Numbered from the stretch's first letter, positions 43,770 through 54,726 are shown. The stretch: DNA of 64,000 nt from Corynebacterium stercoris (GCF_024160105.1 NZ_JAMFTQ010000003.1:124001-188000); one strand, 5' to 3'. Numbers and translations: made by a program. The notes: generated by a model from the letters alone, not told the origin.

Positions 43770-43775
43770 TAGCTT
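43770..43775 (+). promoter_or_regulatory. -10 box TAGCTT of the HNH-family relative
   Basis: TAGCTT ends seven bases before ATG 43783; leaderless candidate. Confidence 0.45.
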
Positions 43776-43782
43776 GCGGGGC

Positions 43783-44529
43783 ATGAACTTCACCGCATTC
43801 ATCGACGCCCTGTCCACCGCCAACATCGACACCCTCGCCGACTTCGACCGCAAGGTGGCGCTCGCCGCCGGCATCCAGCCCACCACCGTGCGCGCGTGGG
43901 CCAAACTACAGGACCTCTATTTCGGCCCGACCAAGCACGGCAAATTCCAGCGCCGCGCGTTGAGCCGCGCCCGAGCCGGCGGGTTCTCGCTCGACCAACT
44001 GGCCATGCTGGAGCGCCGCATCGCGCACCTCGCCCCTGGCGAGCAGTGGCGCCACCGCGTACGGCTGCTCGCGAATGCTTGCACGTACGCCGAGTTCGAG
44101 CAGGCGGTGAAAACGAGCGTCCCGAAGCGGGAGCCCAAGAAGAAGGACGAGAAGCCGCAGAAGAAGCCGAAGCCGACACCTCCCACGATGCCGATCGAGC
44201 AGGTGGCGAGAGACATCGAGCTGCTCATTGACGCCCTGCAGCGCAGCGGCCACAGCCCGAGCGAGGGCAAGGAGCAGGCACTGATCTTGCTGACGTTGGA
44301 GGAACACATGCAGATCACAAACGGAGACAGGGACGTGGTGCTGCGGCGCACCGACGGCACAACCATGACGGGCGCGGAGTACGTTTCGCGCGAACACGCC
44401 ATAGACCTCAACGTAGCGCTCATCCACCCGGTGATTGGCTCGCTGAACATGTACCGCACGGAGCGGGCGAGCGCCAAGCGGGGCGGGAAACCGGGGCCGG
44501 TACAGCGGGCGCTGGCGGCTGCGAGTTAG
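43783..44529 (+). CDS. Short relative of corynebacterial HNH-endonuclease proteins, lacking the HNH domain
   Basis: The product of 248 residues resembles the N-terminal and middle parts of the multi-copy corynebacterial DUF222/HNH proteins: a helical N-terminus, KLQDLYFGPTKHGKFQRRAL, SLDQLAMLERRI and a late NMYRTERASAKRG. In those proteins the last motif precedes the cysteine/histidine HNH nuclease domain; here the frame ends about 20 residues later. A lysine/proline-rich linker (KKKDEKPQKKPKP) joins the two halves. It is either a truncated copy or a natural non-nuclease member. The start fits TAGCTT plus seven bases. Confidence 0.72.
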   Translation: MNFTAFIDALSTANIDTLADFDRKVALAAGIQPTTVRAWAKLQDLYFGPTKHGKFQRRALSRARAGGFSLDQLAMLERRIAHLAPGEQWRHRVRLLANACTYAEFEQAVKTSVPKREPKKKDEKPQKKPKPTPPTMPIEQVARDIELLIDALQRSGHSPSEGKEQALILLTLEEHMQITNGDRDVVLRRTDGTTMTGAEYVSREHAIDLNVALIHPVIGSLNMYRTERASAKRGGKPGPVQRALAAAS

Positions 44530-44538
44530 TGCCGCGGC

Positions 44539-45129
44539 TTAGGAAACGGCGACAACCTTCGGCTTCCCGAACGTCCAGAGCTTGTTGATGATGAAGTTCA
44601 CCGGCATAGCGACGAACGTCGAGATCGCCTGGGCCCAGTAGGACTTGGTGCGCAGGCCCGTGGAATCGTCGAGGATATGCTCGGGCAAAGCGATCGGCGA
44701 CGTCGGGTTCATGAGCAGCGTCATCACCGTCAGCGACACCACCAGCGCCACGATGCCGGTTGCCAGGAACGGGAAGTAACCGCGCAACCAGGATCGCTGC
44801 GGCACGTGCCGGAACGTCCAGGAGCGGTTGAGCTGGTAGTTCCAGGTGTTGGCCACCACGAACGCGATGGTGGACAGCACGTGGTACCAGCGGATGTTCC
44901 ACCGCGTGCCCAGGAGGTTGACGAAGACCTCGGATTCGTGGATGTTGAAGCCGGCGTCGAGGGATTTTTTCACCGCGTAGAACACCAGGAAATTGACCAG
45001 CACGCCGGAACCGCCGACAATGCCGAACTTCACAAACTCCCGCAGCCCCGCTACCAGCCGGTGCGCACGCGAAACGCCCGCCGCAGGCGTTGCTGCGGCG
45101 GGGTGAGAGGTGCGGGTCGTGCTGGCCAA
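44539..45129 (-). CDS. GtrA-family membrane protein
   Basis: The 196-residue protein has four transmembrane segments and the GtrA signature FVKFGIVGGSGVLVNFLVFY at the start, with NYQLNRSWTFRH in the middle. GtrA proteins are thought to translocate lipid-linked sugars for polysaccharide or arabinogalactan modification. The start at 45129 lies four bases beyond the end of dapC, so it may be co-transcribed with it. Its 3' end faces the HNH relative with nine bases between stops. Confidence 0.88.
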   Translation of the reverse strand: MASTTRTSHPAAATPAAGVSRAHRLVAGLREFVKFGIVGGSGVLVNFLVFYAVKKSLDAGFNIHESEVFVNLLGTRWNIRWYHVLSTIAFVVANTWNYQLNRSWTFRHVPQRSWLRGYFPFLATGIVALVVSLTVMTLLMNPTSPIALPEHILDDSTGLRTKSYWAQAISTFVAMPVNFIINKLWTFGKPKVVAVS

Positions 45130-45133
45130 GGCG

Positions 45134-46231
45134 CTACTCGGCGAGGCGCTCGGCCGCTTCGGCGACGCGCTCGGCGGTGGCGGTCAGGGCGACGCGGACG
45201 TGGTTCGCGCCGGCGGGGCCGTAGAAGTCGCCCGGGGCGGCGAGGATGCCGCGCTCGGCAAGCCAATCGAGCGCCTCGCGGGAGTTCAGACCGTCTTTGC
45301 GGCACCAGAGGTAGAGGCCGGCGTCGGATTCGTCGATAGTGAAGCCCGCGGCTGCGAGCCCCTTCATGAGCGCAAGGCGGCGCATCGCGTACTCCGAGCG
45401 CTGCATCTGCTCGTGGGTATCGTCTGCGAGAGCGGCGACCATCGCGTGCTGCACAGGCCCCGGCACGATGAGGCCGGCGTGCTTGCGCACCAGCAGCAGC
45501 TCCTGCACCAGCTCGCGGTCGCCGGAGATCGTGCCGGCGCGGTACGACGCCATATTCGACGTCTTGGACAGCGAGTGCAGCGCCAGCAACCCGGTGTTGT
45601 CCCCGCCGGTTACCTCGGGGCGCAACAGCGACACGGGCTCCGCTGACCAGCCGAGGTAGAGGTAGCACTCGTCGGAAGCGATGATGGCCCCGGTGTCGCG
45701 GGAGAACTCGACCCACGCGCGCAGCTCGTCCGCGCTCATGACCCGGCCCGTCGGGTTGGACGGCGAGTTCAGGAAAACCAGCGAGGCGCCGTCGGCGGCG
45801 GAGGGATCGTCGCAACGCACGACCTCGCAGCCCGCCATGAGCGCGCCGACCTCGTACGTCGGGTACGCGACCTCCGGGATCGCGACGGTGTGGCCGCGCA
45901 GGCCGAGCAGCGTCGGCAGCCACGCGATCGCCTCTTTCAGGCCGATCACCGGCAGCACCGAGTCCGTGTCCAGGCCGTCGATGCCGAAGCGGCGCGACAA
46001 CGCGGACACGATCGCCTCGCGCAGCTCCGGCGTGCCGGCCGTCTGCGGATAGCCCGGCACCGCGGCGTGCTCCGTCAGCGCGAGCTGGATCGCCGGCGCG
46101 ACGGGATCCACCGGCCCGCCGACGGAGAGGTCGATGAGGCCGCCAGGGTGCGCGGCGGCCTTCGCCTTGACGTCGGCAATCGTGTCCCACGGGAAATCGG
46201 GCAGGGTGGCGCCCAGCGGGGTGCGCTCCAT
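45134..46231 (-). CDS. dapC: N-succinyldiaminopimelate aminotransferase
   Basis: The 365-residue class-I PLP aminotransferase forms N-succinyl-LL-diaminopimelate from the keto intermediate, between the DapD and DapE steps. Fold-type I motifs are visible: FLNSPSNPTGRVM, ASDECYLYLGW and the PLP-lysine segment HSLSKTSNMASYRAG. Position next to a 7Fe ferredoxin, mshB and typA reproduces the corynebacterial dapC locus, supporting the assignment over other aminotransferases. It follows the ferredoxin gene with three bases between. Confidence 0.92.
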   Translation of the reverse strand: MERTPLGATLPDFPWDTIADVKAKAAAHPGGLIDLSVGGPVDPVAPAIQLALTEHAAVPGYPQTAGTPELREAIVSALSRRFGIDGLDTDSVLPVIGLKEAIAWLPTLLGLRGHTVAIPEVAYPTYEVGALMAGCEVVRCDDPSAADGASLVFLNSPSNPTGRVMSADELRAWVEFSRDTGAIIASDECYLYLGWSAEPVSLLRPEVTGGDNTGLLALHSLSKTSNMASYRAGTISGDRELVQELLLVRKHAGLIVPGPVQHAMVAALADDTHEQMQRSEYAMRRLALMKGLAAAGFTIDESDAGLYLWCRKDGLNSREALDWLAERGILAAPGDFYGPAGANHVRVALTATAERVAEAAERLAE

Positions 46232-46234
46232 GAG

Positions 46235-46558
46235 CTAGTCCTGGTTCTGCGGCGGCAGCGCGGCGACAAACGGGTGGTCGAAGTCCTGCGGGCCGGTCTT
46301 CGCGGCGCCGCCCGGGGAACCCAGCTCGTCGAAGAAGCCGACGTTCGCGTCGTAGTACTCGCTCCACTCGTCCGGGATGTCATCCTCGTAGAAGATGGCC
46401 TCAACCGGGCAGGCCGGCTCGCAGGCACCGCAGTCCACGCACTCGTCCGGGTGGATGTAGAGCATGCGCTTGCCCTCGTAAATGCAGTCGACGGGGCACT
46501 CTTCGACGCAGCCGCGGTCCTTCACGTCGACGCAAGGCTGGGCAATCACGTAAGTCAT
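46235..46558 (-). CDS. fdxC: Seven-iron ferredoxin
   Basis: The product of 107 residues carries two cluster motifs: C-x7-C-x3-C for a [3Fe-4S] centre in [18 protein letters not shown], and the [4Fe-4S] motif [14 protein letters not shown], followed by a long actinobacterial C-terminal extension. It transfers electrons in the cytoplasm; partners are unknown. ATG 46558 begins the conserved MTYVIAQPC. The genes ferredoxin-dapC are a conserved pair in mycobacteria and corynebacteria. Confidence 0.93.
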   Translation of the reverse strand: MTYVIAQPCVDVKDRGCVEECPVDCIYEGKRMLYIHPDECVDCGACEPACPVEAIFYEDDIPDEWSEYYDANVGFFDELGSPGGAAKTGPQDFDHPFVAALPPQNQD

Positions 46559-46574
46559 ACCCTTCAGTATGGCA

Positions 46575-46937
46575 CTACCCCCGGGCCCCGGGCCAAACGC
46601 CGCCCGCAACACCCGCCACCAGCAAACACGCGCTCAGCGGGAGCCCCACGCTTGCCGACGCCACCGTCCAACCCCCAAGCCCACAACCAGCGAGCCAGGC
46701 AACCAGGGGCGCGAGTTGCAGTGCCCGGGAGCGCGTCCACAGGCGAGCGGCCTTCGTCAGCACGAGGTTGAATGCAAACGCGGCAGGGACGGGCCACGGC
46801 ACCGGCAGCTGACCGAGGTGCGCGTCAAGGTACGCCACTTGAATGATGGCCGAAAAGAGCGCGAACGCGGCGAGCCAGATGAACGCCTGGATAACCTCGC
46901 CGCGCGAGAAGTCCTCGCGGTAGGACGGCTGCGTCAC
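46575..46937 (-). CDS. Small integral membrane protein, unknown function
   Basis: The product of 120 residues has four hydrophobic segments and a short acidic N-terminus, [17 protein letters not shown] 46937 overlaps the stop of mshB by one base, so both are translated from one transcript. The gene is commonly found between mshB and the ferredoxin in corynebacteria. No motif indicates a function. Confidence 0.8.
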   Translation of the reverse strand: MTQPSYREDFSRGEVIQAFIWLAAFALFSAIIQVAYLDAHLGQLPVPWPVPAAFAFNLVLTKAARLWTRSRALQLAPLVAWLAGCGLGGWTVASASVGLPLSACLLVAGVAGGVWPGARG

Positions 46938-47811
46938 TAGCGCTCGAGGCCGCCGAAGAGGCCAGCCCCGGCATCCGCGGGCGGGGTACCCGCACCCAGC
47001 TGGTAGTGCTCCACGCGCTGGATCGGCTGCATGATCAGGTTGGACAGGGCGTAGTACACCACCGGGCCGTCCGCGAGCACAGCGTGCGGATTGGTTTCGG
47101 TGATGCGGCCGTCGGCGATCCACAGCTGGGTGGCGTGGGCGCGCATGGCTGCGACCTTGGCGCTGTAAGCGTGCTCGTCGAGACGCATGCTCACGTCGGA
47201 GCGCTCCACGCCGTCCAACTCGCCGTCGTCGGGCAAGCGCCAGCCCTCGGGCGCCTCGGCTGGGAGGAGCGCGGCGGTCTCGGCGGCGAGGCGCACCGTC
47301 CACAGGATGCGCGGGACGTCGACGATCTTCGCCGCGGTGTGCGTGATCTCGTGCGCGCGGATGTGGTCGGGGTGGCCGTAGCCGCCGTCGGGACCGTAGG
47401 TGATCACGATGTGCGGGCGCTCGGCGGCGAAGATCTCGGCGAGCAGATCCACGGCGAGCTTGCCGGAGTTCACGAACGCGCGCGGGTCATCGCTCGCCGC
47501 GGAGCCTGCCATGCCGCTGTCGCGGAAGCGCCCGGCGCCGCCGAGGAACTGCCCGCGCACGCCGAGCGCCGCCAGCGACGCCTTGAGTTCGGCGATGCGG
47601 AAACCGCCCAGCTGATCTGCTTCGTCATTGACCAGGTGCTGGTAGGTCTCGCCGATGACTTCGCCCTCCTCGCCGAGGGTGCACGTCACCACGAGCACGT
47701 CGGCGCCGCGGGCGGCCAGGTTGGCCAGGGTGCCGCCGGTGGTGATGGCCTCGTCGTCCGGGTGGGCGTGGACGGCCACCACGCGGTAGCCGGCGAGGTC
47801 GCGCGCGGCCA

Positions 47812-47812
<1 letters not shown>
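46937..47812 (-). CDS. mshB: Mycothiol biosynthesis deacetylase MshB
   Basis: The product of 291 residues is a zinc LmbE/PIG-L deacetylase that removes acetate from GlcNAc-inositol to give GlcN-Ins in mycothiol synthesis. The metal motif HAHPDDE is at residues 14-20, and the second ligand region reads PDGGYGHPDHIRAHE. Mycothiol is the main thiol of Actinobacteria, a strong taxonomic pointer. ATG 47812 overlaps the TAA of typA by one base. It lies in a minus-strand run typA-mshB-membrane protein-fdxC-dapC. Confidence 0.94.
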
Positions 47813-49737
<1,925 letters not shown>

Positions 49738-49772
49738 CCTTTGCCTTTGAGGGGGTTGAACGCTTACACATT

Positions 49773-49824
49773 AGGGCTTTTTGCTTGCCGACGCACACCT
49801 GAGCCCGTCGGCAAGCAAAGCCCT
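49773..49824. repeat. Long imperfect inverted repeat between an unknown gene and typA
   Basis: AGGGCTTT (49773-49780) and GCTTGCCGACG (49783-49793) pair with CGTCGGCAAGC (49806-49816) and AAAGCCCT (49817-49824), giving a 19-bp stem with a TT bulge and a 12-base loop. It overlaps the stop codon of the minus-strand gene upstream of typA. There is no terminal T-run on the minus strand, so it may be an RNA processing or stability element, or a weak terminator. Confidence 0.75.
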
Positions 49825-50143
49825 ACGCCTCGAGTGCTTTTTGAATCTCGGCGTACGCCTCCTCGAAGAAGCGGTCGTCCTTGTCGGTGCTGAACAGGCC
49901 CACCGGCCGGCGCGAGAGCTGGACGGTTGAGGTGGCGTCGTCGTTCGCGGCAACCTCGATCAGGACCGGGGCCTGGTAGTTCTGGCTCACCCAGGAACCC
50001 ACCATGCGGTACTTCAGCTCGCTGCCGACGCTGGCTTTCAGTCCGTCATCCGACTGGGATTTCACGCTGAAGTTGTCGAATGCCGAAAGGCGCTCCACGA
50101 TCTGGTCGATGGTCAAGGGAATAGTGAATGTCGGGTTTTTCAT
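49823..50143 (-). CDS. Hypothetical protein, 106 aa
   Basis: The small soluble protein begins MKNPTFTIPLTIDQIVERLS and has an acidic C-terminal helix. I see no membrane segment or known motif. ATG 50143 is preferred over ATG 50152 because TACAAT (minus strand 50156-50151) ends seven bases before it, giving a leaderless start, and the upstream ATG overlaps this box. It lies upstream of typA on the same strand but is separated by the long hairpin. Confidence 0.7.
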   Translation of the reverse strand: MKNPTFTIPLTIDQIVERLSAFDNFSVKSQSDDGLKASVGSELKYRMVGSWVSQNYQAPVLIEVAANDDATSTVQLSRRPVGLFSTDKDDRFFEEAYAEIQKALEA

Positions 50144-50387
50144 GTGATTCATTGTAGGAGCGACAACGCGAGTTTCCGCCGTGACTTTTCGTGCTTTTCG
50201 CTGGTAGGCGCTGCAGAGGAGCGTCGGAGAGCACAGGATCGCTCGAGCGAATACCCAAGAAAGTCCATGGATTCACCTTGACGTTGTTACGCGCGTGACT
50301 AATGTTACTGCTGTTGCTGGAATACACTGCAGTGGTTTCACTGTGCCCCAGTGCGCTTTCCTGTTTCCCGTGCCTTGAAGGACAGCC

Positions 50388-51068
50388 GTGCGCTTTTTCC
50401 GTTCGATTTCGCATGCCGCGACGCGCGTCGCAGCAGTAACCGCCGCCGCGGCGCTTGCGGTCGGCGCAGCTGCCGCCACTCCGGCAATGGCGCAGTCGTC
50501 GATGTACCTCGACGAGCTCGGGCGCCCCACTCCGTACGTTGTGGAACGCGTGCACGCGTTCGCCGATCAGCCGTTCGTGCCGCCGCAGGTCGCCAACGCG
50601 CTGCGCACCGCGGTCGGGTTCTACGCGGGCACCGGCGAGCTCGGCGGGCCGCCGCTGCCGGAGGACGCTCCCCCGTTCACTCAGTTCTATTGGCCGACGG
50701 TCTCCTCGAACTGCATCGGCGAGGGGCTGCACTCCACGGCGTCGGCAATCGTGGTGCCCGGCCCGACCACCACTCCAGCCCCTGGCGCAGGCGCCGGACA
50801 GGCCACATTCGTGTTCACTGCGCTGGGAACTCCGGCCGCCGCGGACGCCCAGGGTTTGATGCGCGTGTACTGGATCAACGTCGACACGATGCGCACCGGG
50901 GTAACGCCACTTGATAACAATCGGATAAACATTGCAGGACCGGCCACCTTGTCCGGCACCGCGGACACGGGCTTCGGCCGCGTGATTGCGGTGGTTGACG
51001 GCAGTGTTCGCACCGCCACTAACGTCTGTTCCTTTGCCCCGACCGCCGCTACATTCTCCGTGAGGTAA
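50388..51068 (+). CDS. Secreted protein with a conserved two-cysteine domain
   Basis: The 226-residue protein carries a Sec signal peptide: basic RFFRSISHAATR, an Ala/Val-rich core and a signal-peptidase site at TPAMA-QS near residue 36. The mature C-terminal half follows a Mycobacteriales pattern in secreted proteins. SSNCIGEG is followed by a Pro/Gly linker, QATFVFTALGT, then WINVDTMRTGVTPL and NVCSFAPTAA, with two Cys likely to form a disulfide. Function is unknown. ATG 50388 lacks a strong ribosome site. The DUF402 gene starts three bases after its stop. Confidence 0.85.
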   Translation: MRFFRSISHAATRVAAVTAAAALAVGAAAATPAMAQSSMYLDELGRPTPYVVERVHAFADQPFVPPQVANALRTAVGFYAGTGELGGPPLPEDAPPFTQFYWPTVSSNCIGEGLHSTASAIVVPGPTTTPAPGAGAGQATFVFTALGTPAAADAQGLMRVYWINVDTMRTGVTPLDNNRINIAGPATLSGTADTGFGRVIAVVDGSVRTATNVCSFAPTAATFSVR

Positions 51069-51071
51069 CCA

Positions 51072-51608
51072 ATGAGCACCGATCTTCACCCCGTGAAGCA
51101 GGAGACGTTCGACACGGCTCGGAAGACCAACATCGACCCGAAGGGCTACCTCCGCGAAGTTGATACGTTCCGCGTCACCGACTTCGGCCTCTACATGGCC
51201 CGCGGCGCCGACCACCCCGATTTCGGCTACTTGGAGAGCTGGCTTTTGCCGGAGCTGAGCCTGCGCGCCAACATCTTCCACTTCCGCGAGGGCGCGGGCC
51301 ACGTGCAGGATTTCTACTTCGATGTCGCGGATATCGATACGGACGGCGACGTGTGGCACACCCGCGACCTCTACGTCGACCTGGTTTCGCTGACCGGGAA
51401 CCCGATCGACGTGCTCGACATCGACGAGCTCGCCGCCGCCACCTCCGCCGGGCTCATCACCGCGGAGGAGGCCGAGAAGGCGATCGACGTGACGCTGACC
51501 GCGGTGGAGGGCATCACCCGCCACCAGGACGACGCGATGGAGTGGCTGCGCACACTCGGCATCGAGCTCACGTGGGCCGATGAGGTGGAACTGACGCCTG
51601 TCGGTTAG
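51072..51608 (+). CDS. DUF402-domain protein (nucleotide diphosphatase-like)
   Basis: The 178-residue protein has the DUF402/FomD fold signature: a central acidic motif, DFYFDVADIDTDGDVWHTRDLYVDLVSL-type segment, whose aspartates bind divalent metal in this family. Characterised members hydrolyse nucleoside diphosphates or cytidylylated intermediates. It is soluble and cytoplasmic. The gene follows the secreted-protein gene after three bases (TAACC-ATG), so it is likely co-transcribed. A symmetrical terminator lies just downstream. Confidence 0.82.
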   Translation: MSTDLHPVKQETFDTARKTNIDPKGYLREVDTFRVTDFGLYMARGADHPDFGYLESWLLPELSLRANIFHFREGAGHVQDFYFDVADIDTDGDVWHTRDLYVDLVSLTGNPIDVLDIDELAAATSAGLITAEEAEKAIDVTLTAVEGITRHQDDAMEWLRTLGIELTWADEVELTPVG

Positions 51609-51613
51609 TTACA

Positions 51614-51658
51614 AGCGTCGAAAAGCAAAAGCCCCGTTGAGGGGCTTTTTTCGACGCT
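51614..51658. terminator. Extended hairpin terminator after the DUF402 gene
   Basis: AAAAGCCCC and GGGGCTTTTTT (core around 51627-51651) form a stem extended by AGCGTCGAAAA and TTTTCGACGCT on the outside. The U-run exists on both strands, so it could terminate in both directions. It contains one copy of the CTTTTCGACG motif (minus strand, 51616-51625). Confidence 0.85.
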
Positions 51659-51869
51659 CGGGGTTACCCCTGTTGCGAAATTGTGACGCGCTAAGATTCT
51701 TGAAAATGCTGTGATCTGGCACCCAGTACGCTAGATTTTGTAGCAACCCGCTGTCTGCGTGATGTTTACCTGCTGTTCGCATTCCCGTAGGCAGCTGGCT
51801 CCCCTGTGAAGATTGCCTCCAACCGTCGCCGACGCGATGGGTGGATTACCTGAAAGGATCACCGGCCGA

Positions 51870-53582
51870 ATGAAGAACCGTTTCCGCGTTGCCGCGATCG
51901 CTGGCCTCTCCTCCGTTTCCCTCGTCCTGGCATCCTGCGCCGGCAACGAGACCCAGACCGCAACGGAGACCGCAACCGAGACCAACACGGCTACCGAGAC
52001 CGTCGCGGCCGCAACTGAAACCGCAGGCAGCGACACCATCGAGGTCAAGCCGGCGGGCGACTACAACCCGCTTGAGCGCGACCAGATCAAGGACGGCGGC
52101 GAGCTGACCCTGGCCCTCACCGAGCTGGCTGAGCAGCAGAACCTCTTCCACGCGAACATGAACCTGTACACCCGCAATGTGTGGACCAAGTACAACCCGG
52201 TCATGACGCTCATGGACGGTGACGGCACCTACCACCCGAACCCGGCCTACCTCACCGACGTCACGGATGAGACCAAGGACGGCAAGACCGTGGTCACCTA
52301 CACCATCCACCCGGACGCCACCTACAACGACGGCACCCCGATCGACTGGACCGCGTACGAGAACACCTGGCGCTTCAACAACGGCTCCAACCCGGACGTG
52401 CAGGTCAACTCCACCGACGGCTACGAGCTCATCGAGTCCGTCGTCCGCGGCGAGGACGACAAGCAGGCAGTTGTCACTTTCAAGCAGGCTTACCCGTGGT
52501 GGCAGGGCCTCTTCGACGGCCTGGTGCCGCCGCAGGTTGACACCGCCGACAAGTTCATGAACGCCTACCTAAAGCAGCTGCACCCGGAGTGGGGCGCTGG
52601 CCCGTTCAAGGTTGAGAACGTGAACTTCGAGACCGGCGAGGTCTCCTTCGTGCGCAACGAGCAGTGGTGGGGCGAGCCGGCCAAGCTCGAGCGCTTCACC
52701 TACCGCGCGATGGAGGACCAGGCTTCCATCAACGCATTCCGCGCAGGCGAGATCGACGCCACCGGTGTGGGCACCCGCGACCGCCTCGAGACCGCGAAGC
52801 AGATGGGTGACGCAGCCGACATCCGCGTCGCACTGCGCCCGGCCACCTTCCTGATGACCATCAACTCGCAGGCACCGGGCCTTGACGACCCGAAGGTGCG
52901 CGAGGCGATCATGTCCGCCATCGACCGCTCCCAGCTCGCGGCCATCCGCTTTAACGGCCTGGGCTACACCGAGGAGCTGCCGGGTTCCTTCACCCTCTTC
53001 CAGACGCAGCCGGGCTACGAGGACAACTTCGGCGCCGTGGTCTCCTACGACCAGGAGAAGGCCAAGAAGCTGCTCGAGGAGGCAGGCTACGGCCCGTCCA
53101 ACCCGCTGTCCGTGCGCTACGTGCTGCTGGGCGACAACCCGATGGTCCAGGCGTCCGCTTCCGCCATCCAGGCGATGCTGAAGCAGGTCGGCATCGACGT
53201 CCAGATCGAGGAGCGCCCGAGCTCCGACTTCTCCAAGGTCACCTCCGAGCGCGACTTCGACCTGTTCATGTCCGGCTTCGCCTCCTCCGACCCGTTCGGT
53301 GTGGCGTACTTCGGCCAGATCTTCGCATCTGACTCCGAGCTGAACAAGTCCGGCACCGGCTCCGCCGAAATGGACAAGAAGATCGAGGAGCTGCAGAAGA
53401 TCGAGGACGCGGACAAGCAGATTGCCCGCGCCAACGAGCTGGAGAAGGAAGCTCTGCGCGAGTACGGCATCATGCCGTACGCGAACGGCCCGGAGATGGT
53501 TGCCACCAAGCCGGGTCTGGCGAACTTCGGCGCCATGTCCTTCGGCGTCGTGCCGATCGAGAACGTCGGCTGGGCCAAGTAA
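51870..53582 (+). CDS. oppA: Peptide/nickel-type ABC transporter substrate-binding lipoprotein
   Basis: The product of 570 residues is an SBP family-5 protein. A signal peptide ends with the lipobox LASC, and a Thr/Glu repeat tract (TETATETNTATET-like) follows the anchored cysteine, serving as a spacer. The mature part has the NPVMTLMDGDGTYHP and FRFNNG-type features, with LASDSEL-like late segments, typical of oligopeptide-binding proteins. It delivers peptides or related solutes to the downstream permeases. ATG 51870 follows GAAAGGATC. A hairpin separates it from oppB, which probably lowers downstream expression relative to this subunit. Confidence 0.9.
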   Translation: MKNRFRVAAIAGLSSVSLVLASCAGNETQTATETATETNTATETVAAATETAGSDTIEVKPAGDYNPLERDQIKDGGELTLALTELAEQQNLFHANMNLYTRNVWTKYNPVMTLMDGDGTYHPNPAYLTDVTDETKDGKTVVTYTIHPDATYNDGTPIDWTAYENTWRFNNGSNPDVQVNSTDGYELIESVVRGEDDKQAVVTFKQAYPWWQGLFDGLVPPQVDTADKFMNAYLKQLHPEWGAGPFKVENVNFETGEVSFVRNEQWWGEPAKLERFTYRAMEDQASINAFRAGEIDATGVGTRDRLETAKQMGDAADIRVALRPATFLMTINSQAPGLDDPKVREAIMSAIDRSQLAAIRFNGLGYTEELPGSFTLFQTQPGYEDNFGAVVSYDQEKAKKLLEEAGYGPSNPLSVRYVLLGDNPMVQASASAIQAMLKQVGIDVQIEERPSSDFSKVTSERDFDLFMSGFASSDPFGVAYFGQIFASDSELNKSGTGSAEMDKKIEELQKIEDADKQIARANELEKEALREYGIMPYANGPEMVATKPGLANFGAMSFGVVPIENVGWAK

Positions 53583-53626
53583 GCAGCGTCGAGCTCACCG
53601 CTTGAACCGCTGATGCTGCCGCAATA

Positions 53627-53662
53627 ATCCGCCGGGGCCACTTGTGCTTCGGCGGATTTTTG
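53627..53662 (+). terminator. Hairpin terminator or attenuator between oppA and oppB
   Basis: AATCCGCCG (53627-53635) pairs with CGGCGGATT (53651-53659), loop 15 bases, followed by a short T-run. Located inside the transporter operon, it is likely a partial terminator giving more binding protein than permease. Confidence 0.8.
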
Positions 53663-53732
53663 CATCCCGTAGACTGCATCACCAAGCTATCGCCCGTGTG
53701 ACGCGGGACGCACTTAACGACTGCGAGTAAGA

Positions 53733-54716
53733 ATGTTTCGATACCTGATCAGGAAGATCTTGAGCTGGGGCCTCATCGTGTTTTTGGCCACCAACCTCAC
53801 GTTCTTCCTAGCTAGCTTCTTCTTGGATCCACGCGCCAACTATCAAGGCCGTCGCCCACCTTTGAGCGAAGACCAAATTGACGCCCTGTTGCTGCCGAAC
53901 AACCTGAGCCCCAACACGCCAATCCTGGAGCGCTGGTGGACCTGGCTCACCGGCATTCTCACCCGCTGGGATTGGGGCAACTCCCCGCTCGGCGACTCAG
54001 TCAATGAGCAGATTTCCTTCCGCATCTGGGTCTCCGCACAGCTGACGTTGGTAGCTACGTTGCTCTCCATCGTCATCGGTGTGGCTATCGGTGTGTACAC
54101 CGCGTCGCGCCAATACAAGAAGGCCGACCGCATCTGGCAGGGCATCTCCATCATCACGATGAACACGCACGTGGTGGTTGCCTCGATCGCCGTGGTGTGG
54201 CTTGGTATCAAGATCAACGAGTGGACCGGCAAGCGAATCTTCTTCGTCACCGGTGCGACGTCGAGCGGTGTGACGGGCGCGTGGAATAAGGCGATTGACT
54301 TTGGCCAGCACCTGATCCTGCCCACGGTCTCGCTGCTGATCATTTCCTACGCCGGTTACCACTTCATGCAGCGCACCCTGCTCCTAGACAACCTGAACGC
54401 AGACTACGTGCGCACCGCGCGCGCAAAGGGCCTGACCAAGGCGCAGGCGGTGCGCAAGCACGCGCTGCGAACCTCGCTGATCCCGGTGGCCACCTCCGTC
54501 GCCTTCTCCGTGCCGGGCATCTTTACCGGCGCGGTGATGACGGAGCGCATCTTCGCCTGGAACGGCATGGGCCAGTACTTCATCCAGACCATCGCCCGCA
54601 ACGACGTCCACGGCGCAGTGGCCGTTGCCGCCTTCGGTGCCGCCATGACTGCGGTGTCCGCCATCCTGGCCGACATCCTCGTCGTCGCCCTCGATCCCCG
54701 CGTCCGCGTGAGCTAA
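53733..54716 (+). CDS. oppB: Oligopeptide-type ABC transporter permease (OppB family)
   Basis: The 327-residue protein has six transmembrane helices and the inner-membrane permease EAA loop, ARAKGLTKAQAVRKHALRTSLIPVA, which docks on the ATPase. It opens with a short membrane segment and FRYLIRKILS. It forms a heterodimer with OppC. ATG 53733 follows GAGTAAGA, a modest site. It lies 150 bases after oppA, with the hairpin in between, and 10 bases before oppC. Confidence 0.9.
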   Translation: MFRYLIRKILSWGLIVFLATNLTFFLASFFLDPRANYQGRRPPLSEDQIDALLLPNNLSPNTPILERWWTWLTGILTRWDWGNSPLGDSVNEQISFRIWVSAQLTLVATLLSIVIGVAIGVYTASRQYKKADRIWQGISIITMNTHVVVASIAVVWLGIKINEWTGKRIFFVTGATSSGVTGAWNKAIDFGQHLILPTVSLLIISYAGYHFMQRTLLLDNLNADYVRTARAKGLTKAQAVRKHALRTSLIPVATSVAFSVPGIFTGAVMTERIFAWNGMGQYFIQTIARNDVHGAVAVAAFGAAMTAVSAILADILVVALDPRVRVS

Positions 54717-54726
54717 GGAGAGCGCC

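Noticed and set aside
51950-52030. ACCGAGAC-like repeats
   Set aside because: They encode the Thr/Glu spacer behind the lipobox of OppA; coding low complexity.
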